Positions 1 through 7,238 of a stretch of DNA of 14,376 nt are shown one piece after another. The number at the start of each line of letters is the position of its first letter. Position 1 is the first letter of the stretch. Made by a program: the position numbers and the translations under genes. The notes below the pieces were generated by a model that was not told the origin of the DNA, ran no database searches, and saw nothing but the letters and a program-made list of their open reading frames with translations. The DNA comes from Sphingomonadales bacterium (lineage in GTDB: Bacteria > Pseudomonadota > Alphaproteobacteria > Sphingomonadales > Sphingomonadaceae): the NCBI GenBank assembly GCA_024636595.1, contig JAGXGT010000048.1, positions 1 to 14,376 of the forward strand. Reading direction: 5' to 3'.

Positions 1-51
1 AAGCGACTGAAAATCGCTGTGTCGGTGGTTCGAATCCGCCCTCGGGCACCA
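1..51 (+). tRNA. tRNA-Phe (GAA), 3' part only
   Basis: The 3' half of a tRNA gene is cut by the left edge of the window. The anticodon stem pairs AGCGA (2-6) with TCGCT (14-18), perfectly, around the loop CTGAAAA (7-13). This gives anticodon GAA at 9-11, which reads phenylalanine. A 5-nt variable loop (19-23) rules out a long-arm Leu or Ser tRNA. The T stem GGTGG (24-28) pairs with CCGCC (36-40), with one G-U pair, around the loop TTCGAAT. The 3' acceptor strand CTCGGGC (41-47), discriminator A48 and an encoded CCA (49-51) follow. A run of five T begins at 54 and may end transcription. The 3' ends of tRNA genes are common integration sites, and the decayed DNA to the right fits that. Confidence 0.93.
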
Positions 52-260
52 CCTTTTTCGGTAATTTTCAACGTCTCGCGGTACCGCCACCGTGTGCACA
101 TTTAATGCCCAGTTCTCAGAGGGTTAGCTCACGTCATATGTGAGTCCCGGTGACCAGAGACCATTTGGCAGCGGCGATGGTGGGTCGCAATGCCCATTTA
201 TCTCCATGGCCCAAAACGCTGGCACCAGATGCACTATTGGAATTGGGTGGTTTTGGAGCT
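52..260. other. Intergenic stretch after tRNA-Phe, nothing recognised
   Basis: No credible gene is seen here. Short open frames on both strands have no recognisable protein content. A small inverted repeat, CTCAC (128-132) and GTGAG (140-144), lies around CATATG-like DNA; it is too weak to assign. If an element integrated at the tRNA, its attachment-site remnant would be expected here, but I cannot identify a direct repeat of the tRNA end within this window. Confidence 0.5.
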
Positions 261-485
261 TCAGTTGAAGCCGAGCAGCTTCCGCTGTGCTGTCCAGCAG
301 AGCGGAACGCTGCCAATCCGCAGGATCTTGCGACCAGTCAAATCGACCGGCTGCGTGCCATCCACAATCGTGGTGATAATGTCAGGGGCAAGGTAACTTA
401 GCCGGGTAAGCTGCTGGAGATGGCGAGGGCTACCCGGAACTTCAACGGCATATTCCGCGTGCTTGAAAGCGACAATCGTTGGCAA
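261..485 (-). pseudogene. C-terminal remnant of a site-specific recombinase or its companion protein
   Basis: A minus-strand frame ends at 261. Its last ~50 residues (413 down to 261) read like the conserved tail of large serine recombinases in Alphaproteobacteria. They contain LTRLSYLAPDII, then a 'DG.QP..LT' segment, and finish with AQRKLLGFN, where the family usually ends '..W.EQR.LLGF'. The residues before about 413 do not continue the family pattern convincingly, and no resolvase catalytic domain is present upstream. I therefore read it as the last tenth or so of a recombinase gene left after deletion and decay. The family call rests on recalled motif style. An integrase-type remnant next to a tRNA gene fits an old mobile-element scar. 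Confidence 0.55.
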
Positions 486-871
486 GGTGGTACTATCACG
501 TAAGACCAGCTTGTCTGAATTTCGGAAAGATATCCCATTTGGTGATTACATTTCACCTGAAGAGCGACGTCCGCTTCTGGGAAAATGACGAAATTCGTTA
601 AACGACCGAGTGGAGGGCGCCAAGCTGACGCGCTAAGCCGATCCAACGAATGTCTGCTTCGGCCGACCGGTTTTCTAACAGCAGACGGACCGCAATCCGC
701 CCAGGTTCGGTCATTCCAACTGCTTGGATGGACAATAAAAGCGGACCATCTGGAACCTCCCCAGTTTGCGACATTTTTGACAGCCCGTTCATTTCCTAAA
801 ACCCGCCATTCAATTAGGTAGTGTGAAATTGGGCGTCTATTTTGATGCCAGAGCCAAGAGCGCTTTTCTAA
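486..871. other. Decayed intergenic DNA, no assignable gene
   Basis: No gene can be assigned over about 390 bases. A 64-codon minus-strand frame (792 down to 598) has a plausible residue mix (stretches such as GPLLLSIQAV and ADIRWIGLARQ) but matches no family I recognise and has no evident ribosome-binding site. It could be another worn fragment, perhaps of the same element as the recombinase remnant, or chance. Base composition here is more AT-rich than in the genes to the right, as expected of degraded DNA. Confidence 0.4.
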
Positions 872-1557
872 TCAGGCTAGTCGCCAGCTTCCGTCCTCAC
901 CCCGCACCATTGCCACTCGTCCCTTCGGTATCGGGTTCGGACGAAACCAGATGTCTGAAATGCCGCCCTGCGCGAACAGGGTTTCACGCGCCAATTCATC
1001 GATGGTCTTGTCGGTGGAGGACTCGGCGTACCTCGCGGCCAGCTCAAAGTTCTCACCGGAATAGCGAGCTCTAGTTCCGGGCTCCCATGCAATTTGAAGC
1101 TTCTCGTGCTTCATCATCCGCCGCCAGGTTTCCGGGAACTCGGAGCGATGCGACAGCAGGTGGCGCAGCGTCAGCTTTTCAGCCCGAGGGTCGTTTGTAA
1201 GATCGTCATCGATGAACACCTCAGCGACGGGCCGATCGAGCGCAATGCGTTCGTCGCGTAATGCGGAGAGGAGTGTCTCCGCTGTAAGCGGCTTCGTCAG
1301 GGAAGCGATGTTGTAAAGCGTATTTTTCGTCGCAGGCTCGCCGTATACGGCTGTCCATTCAACCCCGTCAGGTCCGATCATTGCAATCGCCATGCTTGGC
1401 ACATCGCACTCGTTGAGCCAAATTGGCAAGCGAGTTCTACGCGCTGGGGAAAGGATTTTCCAGTGGAACGCGTCGGCTCTCCTATGTTGGGCGAGGCGGT
1501 GGGGCACGCCGCAAGAGCCAGTGATGCAAGGGCTGGAACTATAATCAATCGCTTCAT
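872..1557 (-). pseudogene. Serine hydrolase (beta-lactamase family) lipoprotein, frameshifted and truncated
   Basis: The gene starts at ATG 1557 (minus), with the Shine-Dalgarno AGGAGA about 8 nt upstream. The N-terminus, MKRLIIVPALASLALAAC, is a lipoprotein signal peptide with the lipobox LAAC, so the product would have been anchored in the periplasm. The hydrolase domain continues in a different frame: 'ECDVPSMAIAMI', then the catalytic SLTK (SxxK, about 1303-1292), 'LLSHRSEFP' (usually LLSHTSG) and YSGENF (the Tyr motif, about 1063). A frameshift must lie at about 1450-1510. Translation stops at 872, right after the mid-domain, so roughly the last third to half of a 350-400 residue PF00144-type protein is missing, including the KTG-like region. 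Family members include esterases, D-aminopeptidases and class C beta-lactamases. The product is most likely inactive. A sequencing error could explain the frameshift but not the short C-terminus. Confidence 0.72.
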
Positions 1558-1715
1558 GGAATATGTCTCCTAATAACCGGCAGCGAGATGCTGGTTGCCC
1601 AACAACTGGGTTCACGGTTGAGGATTGCTTTTGTCCACACCGTCAAAATCACTGGCAGGAGATGCCGCTTGCCGACATCCTTGGCCGCGCCCGTTCTATC
1701 TATCCGGCCGGGCAT

Positions 1716-1850
1716 ATCTATGCCGCGCTCGAACAGTAGGTCCTCGACGTTCCGCAAACTCAGCGAAAAACGAACGTAGAGCATAACAACAAGGCGGATC
1801 ACCTCAGGAGACGAATTGAAGTAGCGGAATGGGTTATCGGACTTGCTCAT
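1716..1850 (-). pseudogene. IS6-family transposase, N-terminal fragment
   Basis: The fragment begins at ATG 1850 (minus) and encodes about 45 residues typical of the N-terminus of IS6-type DDE transposases. These include NPFRYFNSSPEVIRL, then 'LYVRFSLSLRNVEDLLFERGID'-like residues that form the family's HTH region. Intact members continue with '..HETV..WW..FGP' and reach about 230-240 residues with a DDE catalytic core. Here homology stops abruptly at codon 45 (about 1716), and the open frame runs on into unrelated sequence just upstream of the serine hydrolase start. The break is therefore a deletion or recombination junction, and no catalytic domain remains. A possible IS end lies at about 1924-1930 (see the hairpin there). 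Confidence 0.8.
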
Positions 1851-1905
1851 TCAGGCCATTTAGCAGCGCCTCGACTGATCAGCCACTTTGCTTTGACATC
1901 ACCGG

Positions 1906-1931
1906 AAAAAGGGCTCTGACCAGCAGAGCCC
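1906..1931 (-). terminator. Rho-independent terminator of the thiolase-reductase operon (possibly an IS6 end)
   Basis: An 8-bp perfect stem, GGGCTCTG (1911-1918) and CAGAGCCC (1924-1931), encloses a 5-nt loop. Read on the minus strand it is followed by TTTTT (1910-1906), the classic intrinsic-terminator layout. It sits 185 nt downstream of the reductase stop and would end the minus-strand operon. The outer half GGCTCTG also resembles the start of IS6-family terminal inverted repeats. It lies 80 nt before the transposase remnant's ATG, so part of this hairpin may derive from the IS end. Confidence 0.62.
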
Positions 1932-2115
1932 TTCACTGGATACCATTGGGAGGCAATTTGGTGAGCGCCCGATTTAAATTTCGACGGCCCGTTTTGAGAT
2001 GTCTCGTATCTATCAGAATGAAATCCAACAGAAATCACCGCGGCCATTTCCGAGACCCGCTTGAATGCGGATTTGCGATCAAGATTTGGTTGAGCAGAGA
2101 TGGTTTGCAATCAGC
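1932..2115. other. 3' untranslated or intergenic stretch
   Basis: This is noncoding DNA between the reductase stop and the hairpin. It holds no recognised gene or repeat. The reductase transcript probably runs through it to the terminator at 1906-1931. Confidence 0.45.
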
Positions 2116-3123
2116 CTAAACCCCGACCAGCAACTTGCCGGTATTGCCGCCAGTATAGAGCAGGTTGAGAGCTTTGGGAGCAGCCTCCAGCCCATCGACA
2201 ATATGGAGGGGCATGGTCAGCTTTCCTTCGGCAAGCCATCCGGCAAGCGCGGCCATGGCGTCGGGAAAACGGTCTTCATGGTCGAGGATCACGAAGCCAC
2301 GAACGGTGAGGCGGCGCATGATGAGATTGCGAAACATGTAAGGGCCGGGTGTCGGTTCGTTGCTGTTATAGGATGAAATCAACCCACAGATCACGACATG
2401 GCCGAAATCCTTCATATGGGTGAGGGATGCGTCGAGAATGTCACCGCCTACATTTTCAAAGCACAGGTCAATTCCCTCGGGGCAGAGTGCGCCCAATCGC
2501 TCTGTCACGTTTTCGCTTTTATAATTGATCGCACCTTCAAAGCCGAGATCGTCGGTCAGCATCGCGCATTTATCATCACTTCCCGCGATGCCGATGACTT
2601 TACATCCTTCGTTCTTGGCAATCTGCCCGACCATCGTGCCGACCGCCCCGGCCGCGCCGCTGACGACGACTGTATCGCCGCTTTTCAGTTTTCCGATATC
2701 GTGAAGGCCGACATAGGCCGTCGGCCCGGCGACACTGAGGATCGCAAAGGCTTCGGCAAGATCGACACCGTCGAGGGAAGGGAACACGGAAAATCCTGCG
2801 CCATCGGTGACGATATAGTCAGACCAGCTGTGCAGCCCTGCTGCGTGTGCACCCACCGGAAATTCGGGATTTTTGCTCTCGACAATCTCGCCGAACACGA
2901 AGCCGCGCATCGGCTCGCCAATGCGCACCGGCTCCATATAAATGTCCCAGTCGCTGAGCCAGACCCGGTTGGTCGCATCAAGCGAGAGATAGAGCGTGCG
3001 AAAGAGGAACTGGCCGTCTTCCAGTTCGGGAACCGGCTCTTCGCGCAGGACCAGCGTATCTTCTTCGATCATCTCCTCAGGGCGTTCGTTGAAATACCAG
3101 CGCCGCGCCATTGTTCCGCTCAT
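2116..3123 (-). CDS. NADP-dependent double-bond reductase (CurA / prostaglandin-reductase type, MDR family)
   Basis: The 335-residue product has the usual family length. It is a zinc-free medium-chain reductase that typically reduces the C=C bond of enones or alkenals with NADPH in the cytosol. Residues about 6-115 form the ADH_N_2-like domain, including 'LYLSLDATNRVWLSD' and EPMRGF. Residues about 125-310 form the Rossmann domain, with the nucleotide loop GAAGAVG at 156-162 and the family signature FENVGG at 222-227 (usually FDNVGG). No zinc-ligand pattern is present. ATG 3123 is preceded by AGGAGAG at a good distance. The gene starts 29 nt after the thiolase stop on the same strand, so the two probably form one operon. 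The true substrate cannot be read from sequence; reduction of an unsaturated ketone before carboxylation by the neighbouring system is an inference. Confidence 0.88.
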   Translation of the reverse strand: MSGTMARRWYFNERPEEMIEEDTLVLREEPVPELEDGQFLFRTLYLSLDATNRVWLSDWDIYMEPVRIGEPMRGFVFGEIVESKNPEFPVGAHAAGLHSWSDYIVTDGAGFSVFPSLDGVDLAEAFAILSVAGPTAYVGLHDIGKLKSGDTVVVSGAAGAVGTMVGQIAKNEGCKVIGIAGSDDKCAMLTDDLGFEGAINYKSENVTERLGALCPEGIDLCFENVGGDILDASLTHMKDFGHVVICGLISSYNSNEPTPGPYMFRNLIMRRLTVRGFVILDHEDRFPDAMAALAGWLAEGKLTMPLHIVDGLEAAPKALNLLYTGGNTGKLLVGV

Positions 3124-3152
3124 CTCTGCTCTCCTGATCGTGTTGGGCCGGT

Positions 3153-4343
3153 TTAACGTCCGGCCCTGTTTTCATATAATGTGACGACACAGGCGCCGCC
3201 CAGCCCGATATTATGCTGCAGCGCCAGGCGCGCACCTTCGACCTGCCGTGCACCCGCGCCGCCGCGCAATTGCGTGGTTAGCTCGAAACATTGGGCGAGG
3301 CCAGTAGCGCCCAGCGGGTGGCCCTTGGATAGCAGTCCGCCGGAGGGATTGGTAACCACTTTCCCGCCATAACTATTGTCGCCGTCGCGGATGAACCGCT
3401 CTGCCGTCCCCATGTCGGTCAGACCCAGCGATTCATAGCTCAGCAGCTCGTTGGCCGTGAAACAGTCATGCAATTCGACCACATCGAGATCATCCGGACC
3501 AATCCCCGCCGTTTCATACACCTGGTTCGCTGCGTTGCGGGACATGGTCGCACCAACGGTTGCGGCAAGATTTTCGCCGTCGAATGAATCAGGCCGATCT
3601 GTCGTCATTGCCTGGCCGGCAATGACGATGTCGGTGCTAATTCCATGGCGGGCTGCGAAAGCCTCGCTGCACAGGATCGTAGCCGCAGCACCGCAGGTTG
3701 GCGGGCAGCATTGCAACCGGGTGAGGGGGCCATACATATGAGGCGATTCCAGGATCGCGTCGGCGGACAGCGCTTCCCGGAAAACGGCGAGAGGATTATT
3801 CGCCGCATGGCGGCGCGCCTTTTCTGCGATCAATGCAAAAGTAAGGTCTTCCGCACCATATCGCTCTTGATATTCCAGAGCAGCACCGCCGAACAGGCGC
3901 AGTGCCATCGGGCTGTCGGACGTGCCCAGCCGCGCTTCGCATGTATCGAGAAAATAGCCCAACGGGTCTGGCCGGTCATCATACACACTGGCCAAAGCAC
4001 CGCGCTTCATCTGTTCAAAACCCAGCGCGATAACGCAGTCCGCTGCGCCACTGGCGATCGCCTGACGGGCCAGCCAAAGGGCCGTCGAGCCGGTCGAGCA
4101 ATTATTATTGACGTTGATGATCGGGATGCCGCTCAATCCGCTCGGATAGAGCGCGGCCTGGCCGGAGGTGCTGTCGCCATAGACATAGCCGACATAGGCT
4201 TGCTCGATCAACGGATAGGCGATTCCAGCGTCCACCAGCACATCAGCGACCGCGTCGGTCGCCATCGTCCGATAATCACGGGCTTTGGCCGGCGTGGCAA
4301 ATGGGGTCATCGCCACCCCGGCAATGATCACGGAGCGGGACAT
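3153..4343 (-). CDS. SCP2-type thiolase (beta-ketoacyl-CoA thiolase / lipid-transfer-type acetyl-CoA acetyltransferase)
   Basis: The 396-residue thiolase-fold enzyme would be cytosolic and catalyse CoA-dependent cleavage, or the reverse Claisen condensation, of beta-ketoacyl-CoA. The acyl-accepting cysteine is C82 in NNNCSTGS. The SCP2-class motif HDCF, in place of NEAF, is at 292-295. GHPLGATG, with the second catalytic histidine, is at 341-348, and the C-terminal active-site cysteine C385 is in LGGAC. All catalytic positions are present, so the enzyme should be active. ATG 4343 is chosen because AGGAGAG lies just upstream; an in-frame TTG at 4358 would place that site inside the gene. It is first in the minus-strand operon, ahead of the reductase. 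Opposite the ketone-carboxylase operon, a natural job is thiolysis of the CoA ester of the beta-keto acid made by carboxylation (inference). Some SCP2-like proteins act in sterol side-chain breakdown instead. Confidence 0.88.
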   Translation of the reverse strand: MSRSVIIAGVAMTPFATPAKARDYRTMATDAVADVLVDAGIAYPLIEQAYVGYVYGDSTSGQAALYPSGLSGIPIINVNNNCSTGSTALWLARQAIASGAADCVIALGFEQMKRGALASVYDDRPDPLGYFLDTCEARLGTSDSPMALRLFGGAALEYQERYGAEDLTFALIAEKARRHAANNPLAVFREALSADAILESPHMYGPLTRLQCCPPTCGAAATILCSEAFAARHGISTDIVIAGQAMTTDRPDSFDGENLAATVGATMSRNAANQVYETAGIGPDDLDVVELHDCFTANELLSYESLGLTDMGTAERFIRDGDNSYGGKVVTNPSGGLLSKGHPLGATGLAQCFELTTQLRGGAGARQVEGARLALQHNIGLGGACVVTLYENRAGR

Positions 4344-4473
4344 GATGCTCTCCTGCAATCTTGGTCTTTAAAATCTGGCCGAGCTCTATGGCGACCTTGA
4401 CCCTTGCCTGTGACCGGACTTAAGGCATCACACCACCCAAAAGGGTGGGGCAGAGATCGGGTTGGCCGCTAAA
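4344..4473. promoter_or_regulatory. Divergent promoter region between thiolase operon and regulator
   Basis: These 130 bases must hold the promoters of both the minus-strand thiolase-reductase operon and the plus-strand regulator. The palindrome at 4433-4450 lies in it. A weak sigma70-like pair for the plus strand is TTGACC (4397-4402) and TTAAGG (4420-4425), 17 nt apart. It would start transcription about at the palindrome, hinting at autorepression, but the -10 match is poor. For the minus strand, an AT-rich patch (about 4366-4373) is the only -10-like stretch and I cannot pair it with a -35. Confidence 0.4.
4433..4450. promoter_or_regulatory. Candidate operator, palindrome copy 1
   Basis: CCACCCAAAAGGGTGGGG contains a perfect 6-bp inverted repeat, CCACCC-AAAA-GGGTGG. 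It aligns without gaps to CTACCCACTCGGGTGGGG at 7178-7195, matching at 14 of 18 positions; three of the four differences fall in the central spacer. Its centre is 97.5 nt upstream of the thiolase start codon. The second copy's centre is 98.5 nt upstream of the first carboxylase gene. The conservation of arms, spacing and position argues for a shared regulator site, most simply that of the MalT-like protein encoded next to it. Confidence 0.7.
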
Positions 4474-7170
4474 ATGGGTAGGAACGAAAACACAATCGGC
4501 AAAAAATGGCCGGAAATGGAGAGTGGGCTGGTGGATCTGCGGCGTGAGAGCCTTCTTGATCGTATCCAGTCGAGCAGCGCGCAACTGATCCTTGCGCAGG
4601 CGCCGGCCGGCTATGGAAAATCCTCTTTGTTGCGGCAATTGGCTGCGGTCGAAGTGGATGCCGGCGGATCGGTCGGCTGGATCACCCCGGTGTCCCAGGA
4701 CGGTGACCTGTCGCGCTTTGTGCAGATGTTCATCGGGACCTGCGAGCGCTTGATCGAGGATACCGGCGGCAAGCTGCGGCGGACCACCCGCGATATTCCT
4801 GCCCTGATTTCCGCCATCAATGGCCCCGCTTTGCTCCTGCTGGATGAATATGACCAGTTTGCCCATGGCCAGGCCGATGCGCTGCTTGGCCAGATTATCG
4901 AACAATTGCCGCCGGGCAAGCGGATCGCGGTTGCGACTCGGACGATGCCCGATCTCTCCAGCGCCCGGTTAAAACTATCGGGTCGGGCCATTGTTTTGGG
5001 CAGCATCGATTTGCGCTTCGATCTGGGCGAGTCCTATCAGTTCCTGTCGGAGCGCTGTCGGTTGGGACTCGAAGAAGTGCGCGAACTGCATAGCCGGACT
5101 GATGGCTGGCCCGCGGCGCTCCAGTTTATCAACCTCTCGCTCGCTTCGCAGAAACAGGGCGCGGCAAAGGCGCTGAGAAGCGGTATGACGCAAGAGGTTG
5201 TCGATTACCTTGCTCAGGAAGTCTTCCTTCTGCAAAATGCCGAAACGCGTAAAGCGTTGCTCGGCATTTGCCTGGCCGATCGGCTCTGTGCAGAATTGGT
5301 CAATCACAAGCTGGGCGGCACAGGAGGCCGCGCCTTGCTTCATCGCTTGTCTGATGGGGGGCTGTTCCTCGATCCGGTTGACGGAGACCGGCACTGGTTC
5401 CGCTTTCACCCGCTTTTCGGCAATTTTCTGCGAACCCAAGTGCGGCAGGAAAACAACCCGGACGCATTGACGGAGCGCCATGTCCGGATTGCCGACTGGT
5501 TCGCGGCGGAAGATATGCGCGAGGTTGCGATCAGCCACTATCTTGCGGCGGGGCAGCAGCAGAGCGCTGCTGCCTGTCTTGAGGAAGTGGCCGAGCAGCT
5601 TGTCCGGGAAGAGCGGCTGGGGCTGCTGGTCTCTTTGTTTGAACAGCTTGACCAGCACGTCCTGCTTGGCAGCACAAAGCTGCTCGACGCGGCGGTGATC
5701 GCCTATGGCTTCCGCCGTCAGTTCGCCAAGGCTCATCGGCTGCTTAACTATTGTGAGGCATCACTTGCCGAATCCGATGGTGATGCTGTCGCTATGGCCG
5801 AGCTTGAGGTCCGCCGGTGTTTCGTCCTTGCAGCCGAGGACCGGGTTGTCGAGATGGGAGAACGCGCTAGGGACGCAGAGAAGTGGCTGGGCGATGACCA
5901 ATCCTTTTCCAAGGCGGTGGCCTTTAACGCTTATGCGTTTCTGCTCGGTGCGCAGAGTCAATTCCCGGAAGCGCATGAATTGCTCCTGCGCGCCCGTCCG
6001 CTCCATGAAAAGGCGCGCAATTATTTCGGCCGCTCCTATGCGAACGCCATCCATGCGAGTCTCAAAATTTCCCAAGGTCTGCTGGGCGAAGCGATTGATG
6101 ATCTGCGCCGGGCCTTGCGGGAGCTGGATGTCGAAGGGCCGGGTGGCATCATGGCGGGTGGCGTCGTCGCTGCGCCGCTGGGCGAAGCTTTATATGATCG
6201 CAACGAGATAGACGAAGCCGAACGGGTGATTACCGACTATCTTCCGCTGATCCAGCAGCAGTGCATTGTCGATCCGCTCTGTTCAGGGGTAGTGACGCTC
6301 GCCCGGATCGCCAGGCTGAAAGGAAAGCCCGAATATGCACATGAGCTCTATGAATATCTGATCGATTCGGGCCATAAATATGGCTTGAGCCGGCTTGTCG
6401 ATTGCGGCCGGGCGGAACTGGTTCGCGAAGCCGTTTTGCAGGGCGATATCAGCACAGCCGAGCGCCGCTTCGGGGCTCTGGGTTCTGAGGCGCGACTGCC
6501 AACCGAGGGCCAGCTCATTTATTCTAGCGGTGAGCTTGAGGTGCAGCGCATCACCTATATACGTCTGCTCGTCCACAAAGGAGACCATGCCGAAGCCCGT
6601 GCGATGCTCCAGTCGGAAATTCGCACAGCCACGGTAAAACACAGGATTCGCCGGTTGATCCGTCTCAAGACATTGCTGGCGATCAGTCTGGAGATGGACG
6701 GGCAGCTTGGCCATGCCAGGCGGGTGATGATGGAGGCGGTTGCCCTCGCCGCACCGGCCCGAATGTACCGCATCTTTCTCGATGAAGGGCCTGCTGCCAT
6801 CCGTATGCTCAATCATTTGGCGAACGATAATTTCACCCATGATCCCGATTGGGCTGTGGATGACGTCGTGCGCTATGTAAAACTGCTCGTCAAAGCGGCG
6901 GAAGGCGGAGCCAGTGAAGAGGTCGCCGTGTCCGATTCGGACGAAGAGGAAGCTATGGCACTGGCGCGGCCGCACGAAAATCTGACCCCGCGCGAAATAG
7001 ATATCCTGCATTTCCTGGCCAAGGGGCATTCGAACAAAGACCTCGCCGACCGGCTGGCGGTCTCCCAGAATACCGTCAAGTTTCACTTGCGGAACGTTTT
7101 TGCCAAGCTTGATGTCGGCAATCGCATGCAGGCGGTTCAGGCTGCCCGGCATTTCAAATTGATTGAATAA
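4474..7170 (+). CDS. LuxR-family transcriptional regulator of the MalT/LAL (STAND ATPase) class
   Basis: A large cytosolic signal-integrating activator of about 898 residues, matching MalT (about 900). The N-terminus carries the STAND NTPase with Walker A APAGYGKSS (about 43-51) and Walker B LLLLDEYD (about 120-127, acidic pair D124/E125). The middle (about 330-790) is helical, TPR-like sequence, the usual effector-sensing part. An acidic linker (SDSDEEE) leads to a LuxR-type HTH, about 837-898, with LTPREIDIL, NKDLADRLAVSQNTVKFHL and the NVFAKLDVGNR end. Proteins of this class bind ATP and an inducer, oligomerise and activate promoters. The start is uncertain: ATG 4474 has no clear Shine-Dalgarno. 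TTG 4462 and ATG 4516 are alternatives, the last placing Walker A about 29 residues in. It sits between two operons sharing a palindrome, so it is the likely regulator of both (inference). The ligand is unknown. Confidence 0.9.
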   Translation: MGRNENTIGKKWPEMESGLVDLRRESLLDRIQSSSAQLILAQAPAGYGKSSLLRQLAAVEVDAGGSVGWITPVSQDGDLSRFVQMFIGTCERLIEDTGGKLRRTTRDIPALISAINGPALLLLDEYDQFAHGQADALLGQIIEQLPPGKRIAVATRTMPDLSSARLKLSGRAIVLGSIDLRFDLGESYQFLSERCRLGLEEVRELHSRTDGWPAALQFINLSLASQKQGAAKALRSGMTQEVVDYLAQEVFLLQNAETRKALLGICLADRLCAELVNHKLGGTGGRALLHRLSDGGLFLDPVDGDRHWFRFHPLFGNFLRTQVRQENNPDALTERHVRIADWFAAEDMREVAISHYLAAGQQQSAAACLEEVAEQLVREERLGLLVSLFEQLDQHVLLGSTKLLDAAVIAYGFRRQFAKAHRLLNYCEASLAESDGDAVAMAELEVRRCFVLAAEDRVVEMGERARDAEKWLGDDQSFSKAVAFNAYAFLLGAQSQFPEAHELLLRARPLHEKARNYFGRSYANAIHASLKISQGLLGEAIDDLRRALRELDVEGPGGIMAGGVVAAPLGEALYDRNEIDEAERVITDYLPLIQQQCIVDPLCSGVVTLARIARLKGKPEYAHELYEYLIDSGHKYGLSRLVDCGRAELVREAVLQGDISTAERRFGALGSEARLPTEGQLIYSSGELEVQRITYIRLLVHKGDHAEARAMLQSEIRTATVKHRIRRLIRLKTLLAISLEMDGQLGHARRVMMEAVALAAPARMYRIFLDEGPAAIRMLNHLANDNFTHDPDWAVDDVVRYVKLLVKAAEGGASEEVAVSDSDEEEAMALARPHENLTPREIDILHFLAKGHSNKDLADRLAVSQNTVKFHLRNVFAKLDVGNRMQAVQAARHFKLIE

Positions 7171-7177
7171 GCGAAAC

Positions 7178-7195
7178 CTACCCACTCGGGTGGGG
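7178..7195. promoter_or_regulatory. Candidate operator, palindrome copy 2
   Basis: CTACCCACTCGGGTGGGG lies just after the regulator's stop codon. Core ACCC (7180-7183) and GGGT (7188-7191) are separated by 4 nt, as in copy 1 at 4433-4450. The centre is 98.5 nt upstream of the first carboxylase start codon, almost the same distance as copy 1 to the thiolase start. The G-rich right flank, GGGGTGAGG (7192-7200), loosely recalls the GGGGA(T/G)GAGG boxes of MalT itself, but is one base shorter. Confidence 0.68.
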
Positions 7196-7238
7196 TGAGG
7201 GGTAGTGGCTTCGGCCTAGGGATTCTCTCGAACGGCAG

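Noticed and set aside
1..51. Long-variable-arm tRNA (Leu or Ser) reading of the left-edge tRNA
   Set aside because: A perfect 5-bp anticodon stem around CTGAAAA and a 5-nt variable loop identify tRNA-Phe.
1605..1739. Plus-strand open stretch ending in ADILGRARSIYPAGHIYAALEQ-like sequence
   Set aside because: It reads plausibly as protein and crosses the transposase break, but no start, ribosome site or family can be assigned; it may be chance or a tiny fragment.
1554..1850. A complete 98-residue protein starting with the transposase N-terminus
   Set aside because: Only the first 45 codons fit the IS6 family; the rest is chance read-through into the leader of the serine hydrolase gene.
2398..3156. 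252-codon open frame on the plus strand opposite the reductase gene
   Set aside because: It lies wholly antisense to a well-supported gene with all family motifs; its protein has no recognisable motif and arises from GC-biased codons.
6283..7185. 300-codon minus-strand frame opposite the regulator's C-terminal part
   Set aside because: It overlaps the conserved LuxR HTH coding region on the other strand and looks like codon-bias shadow.
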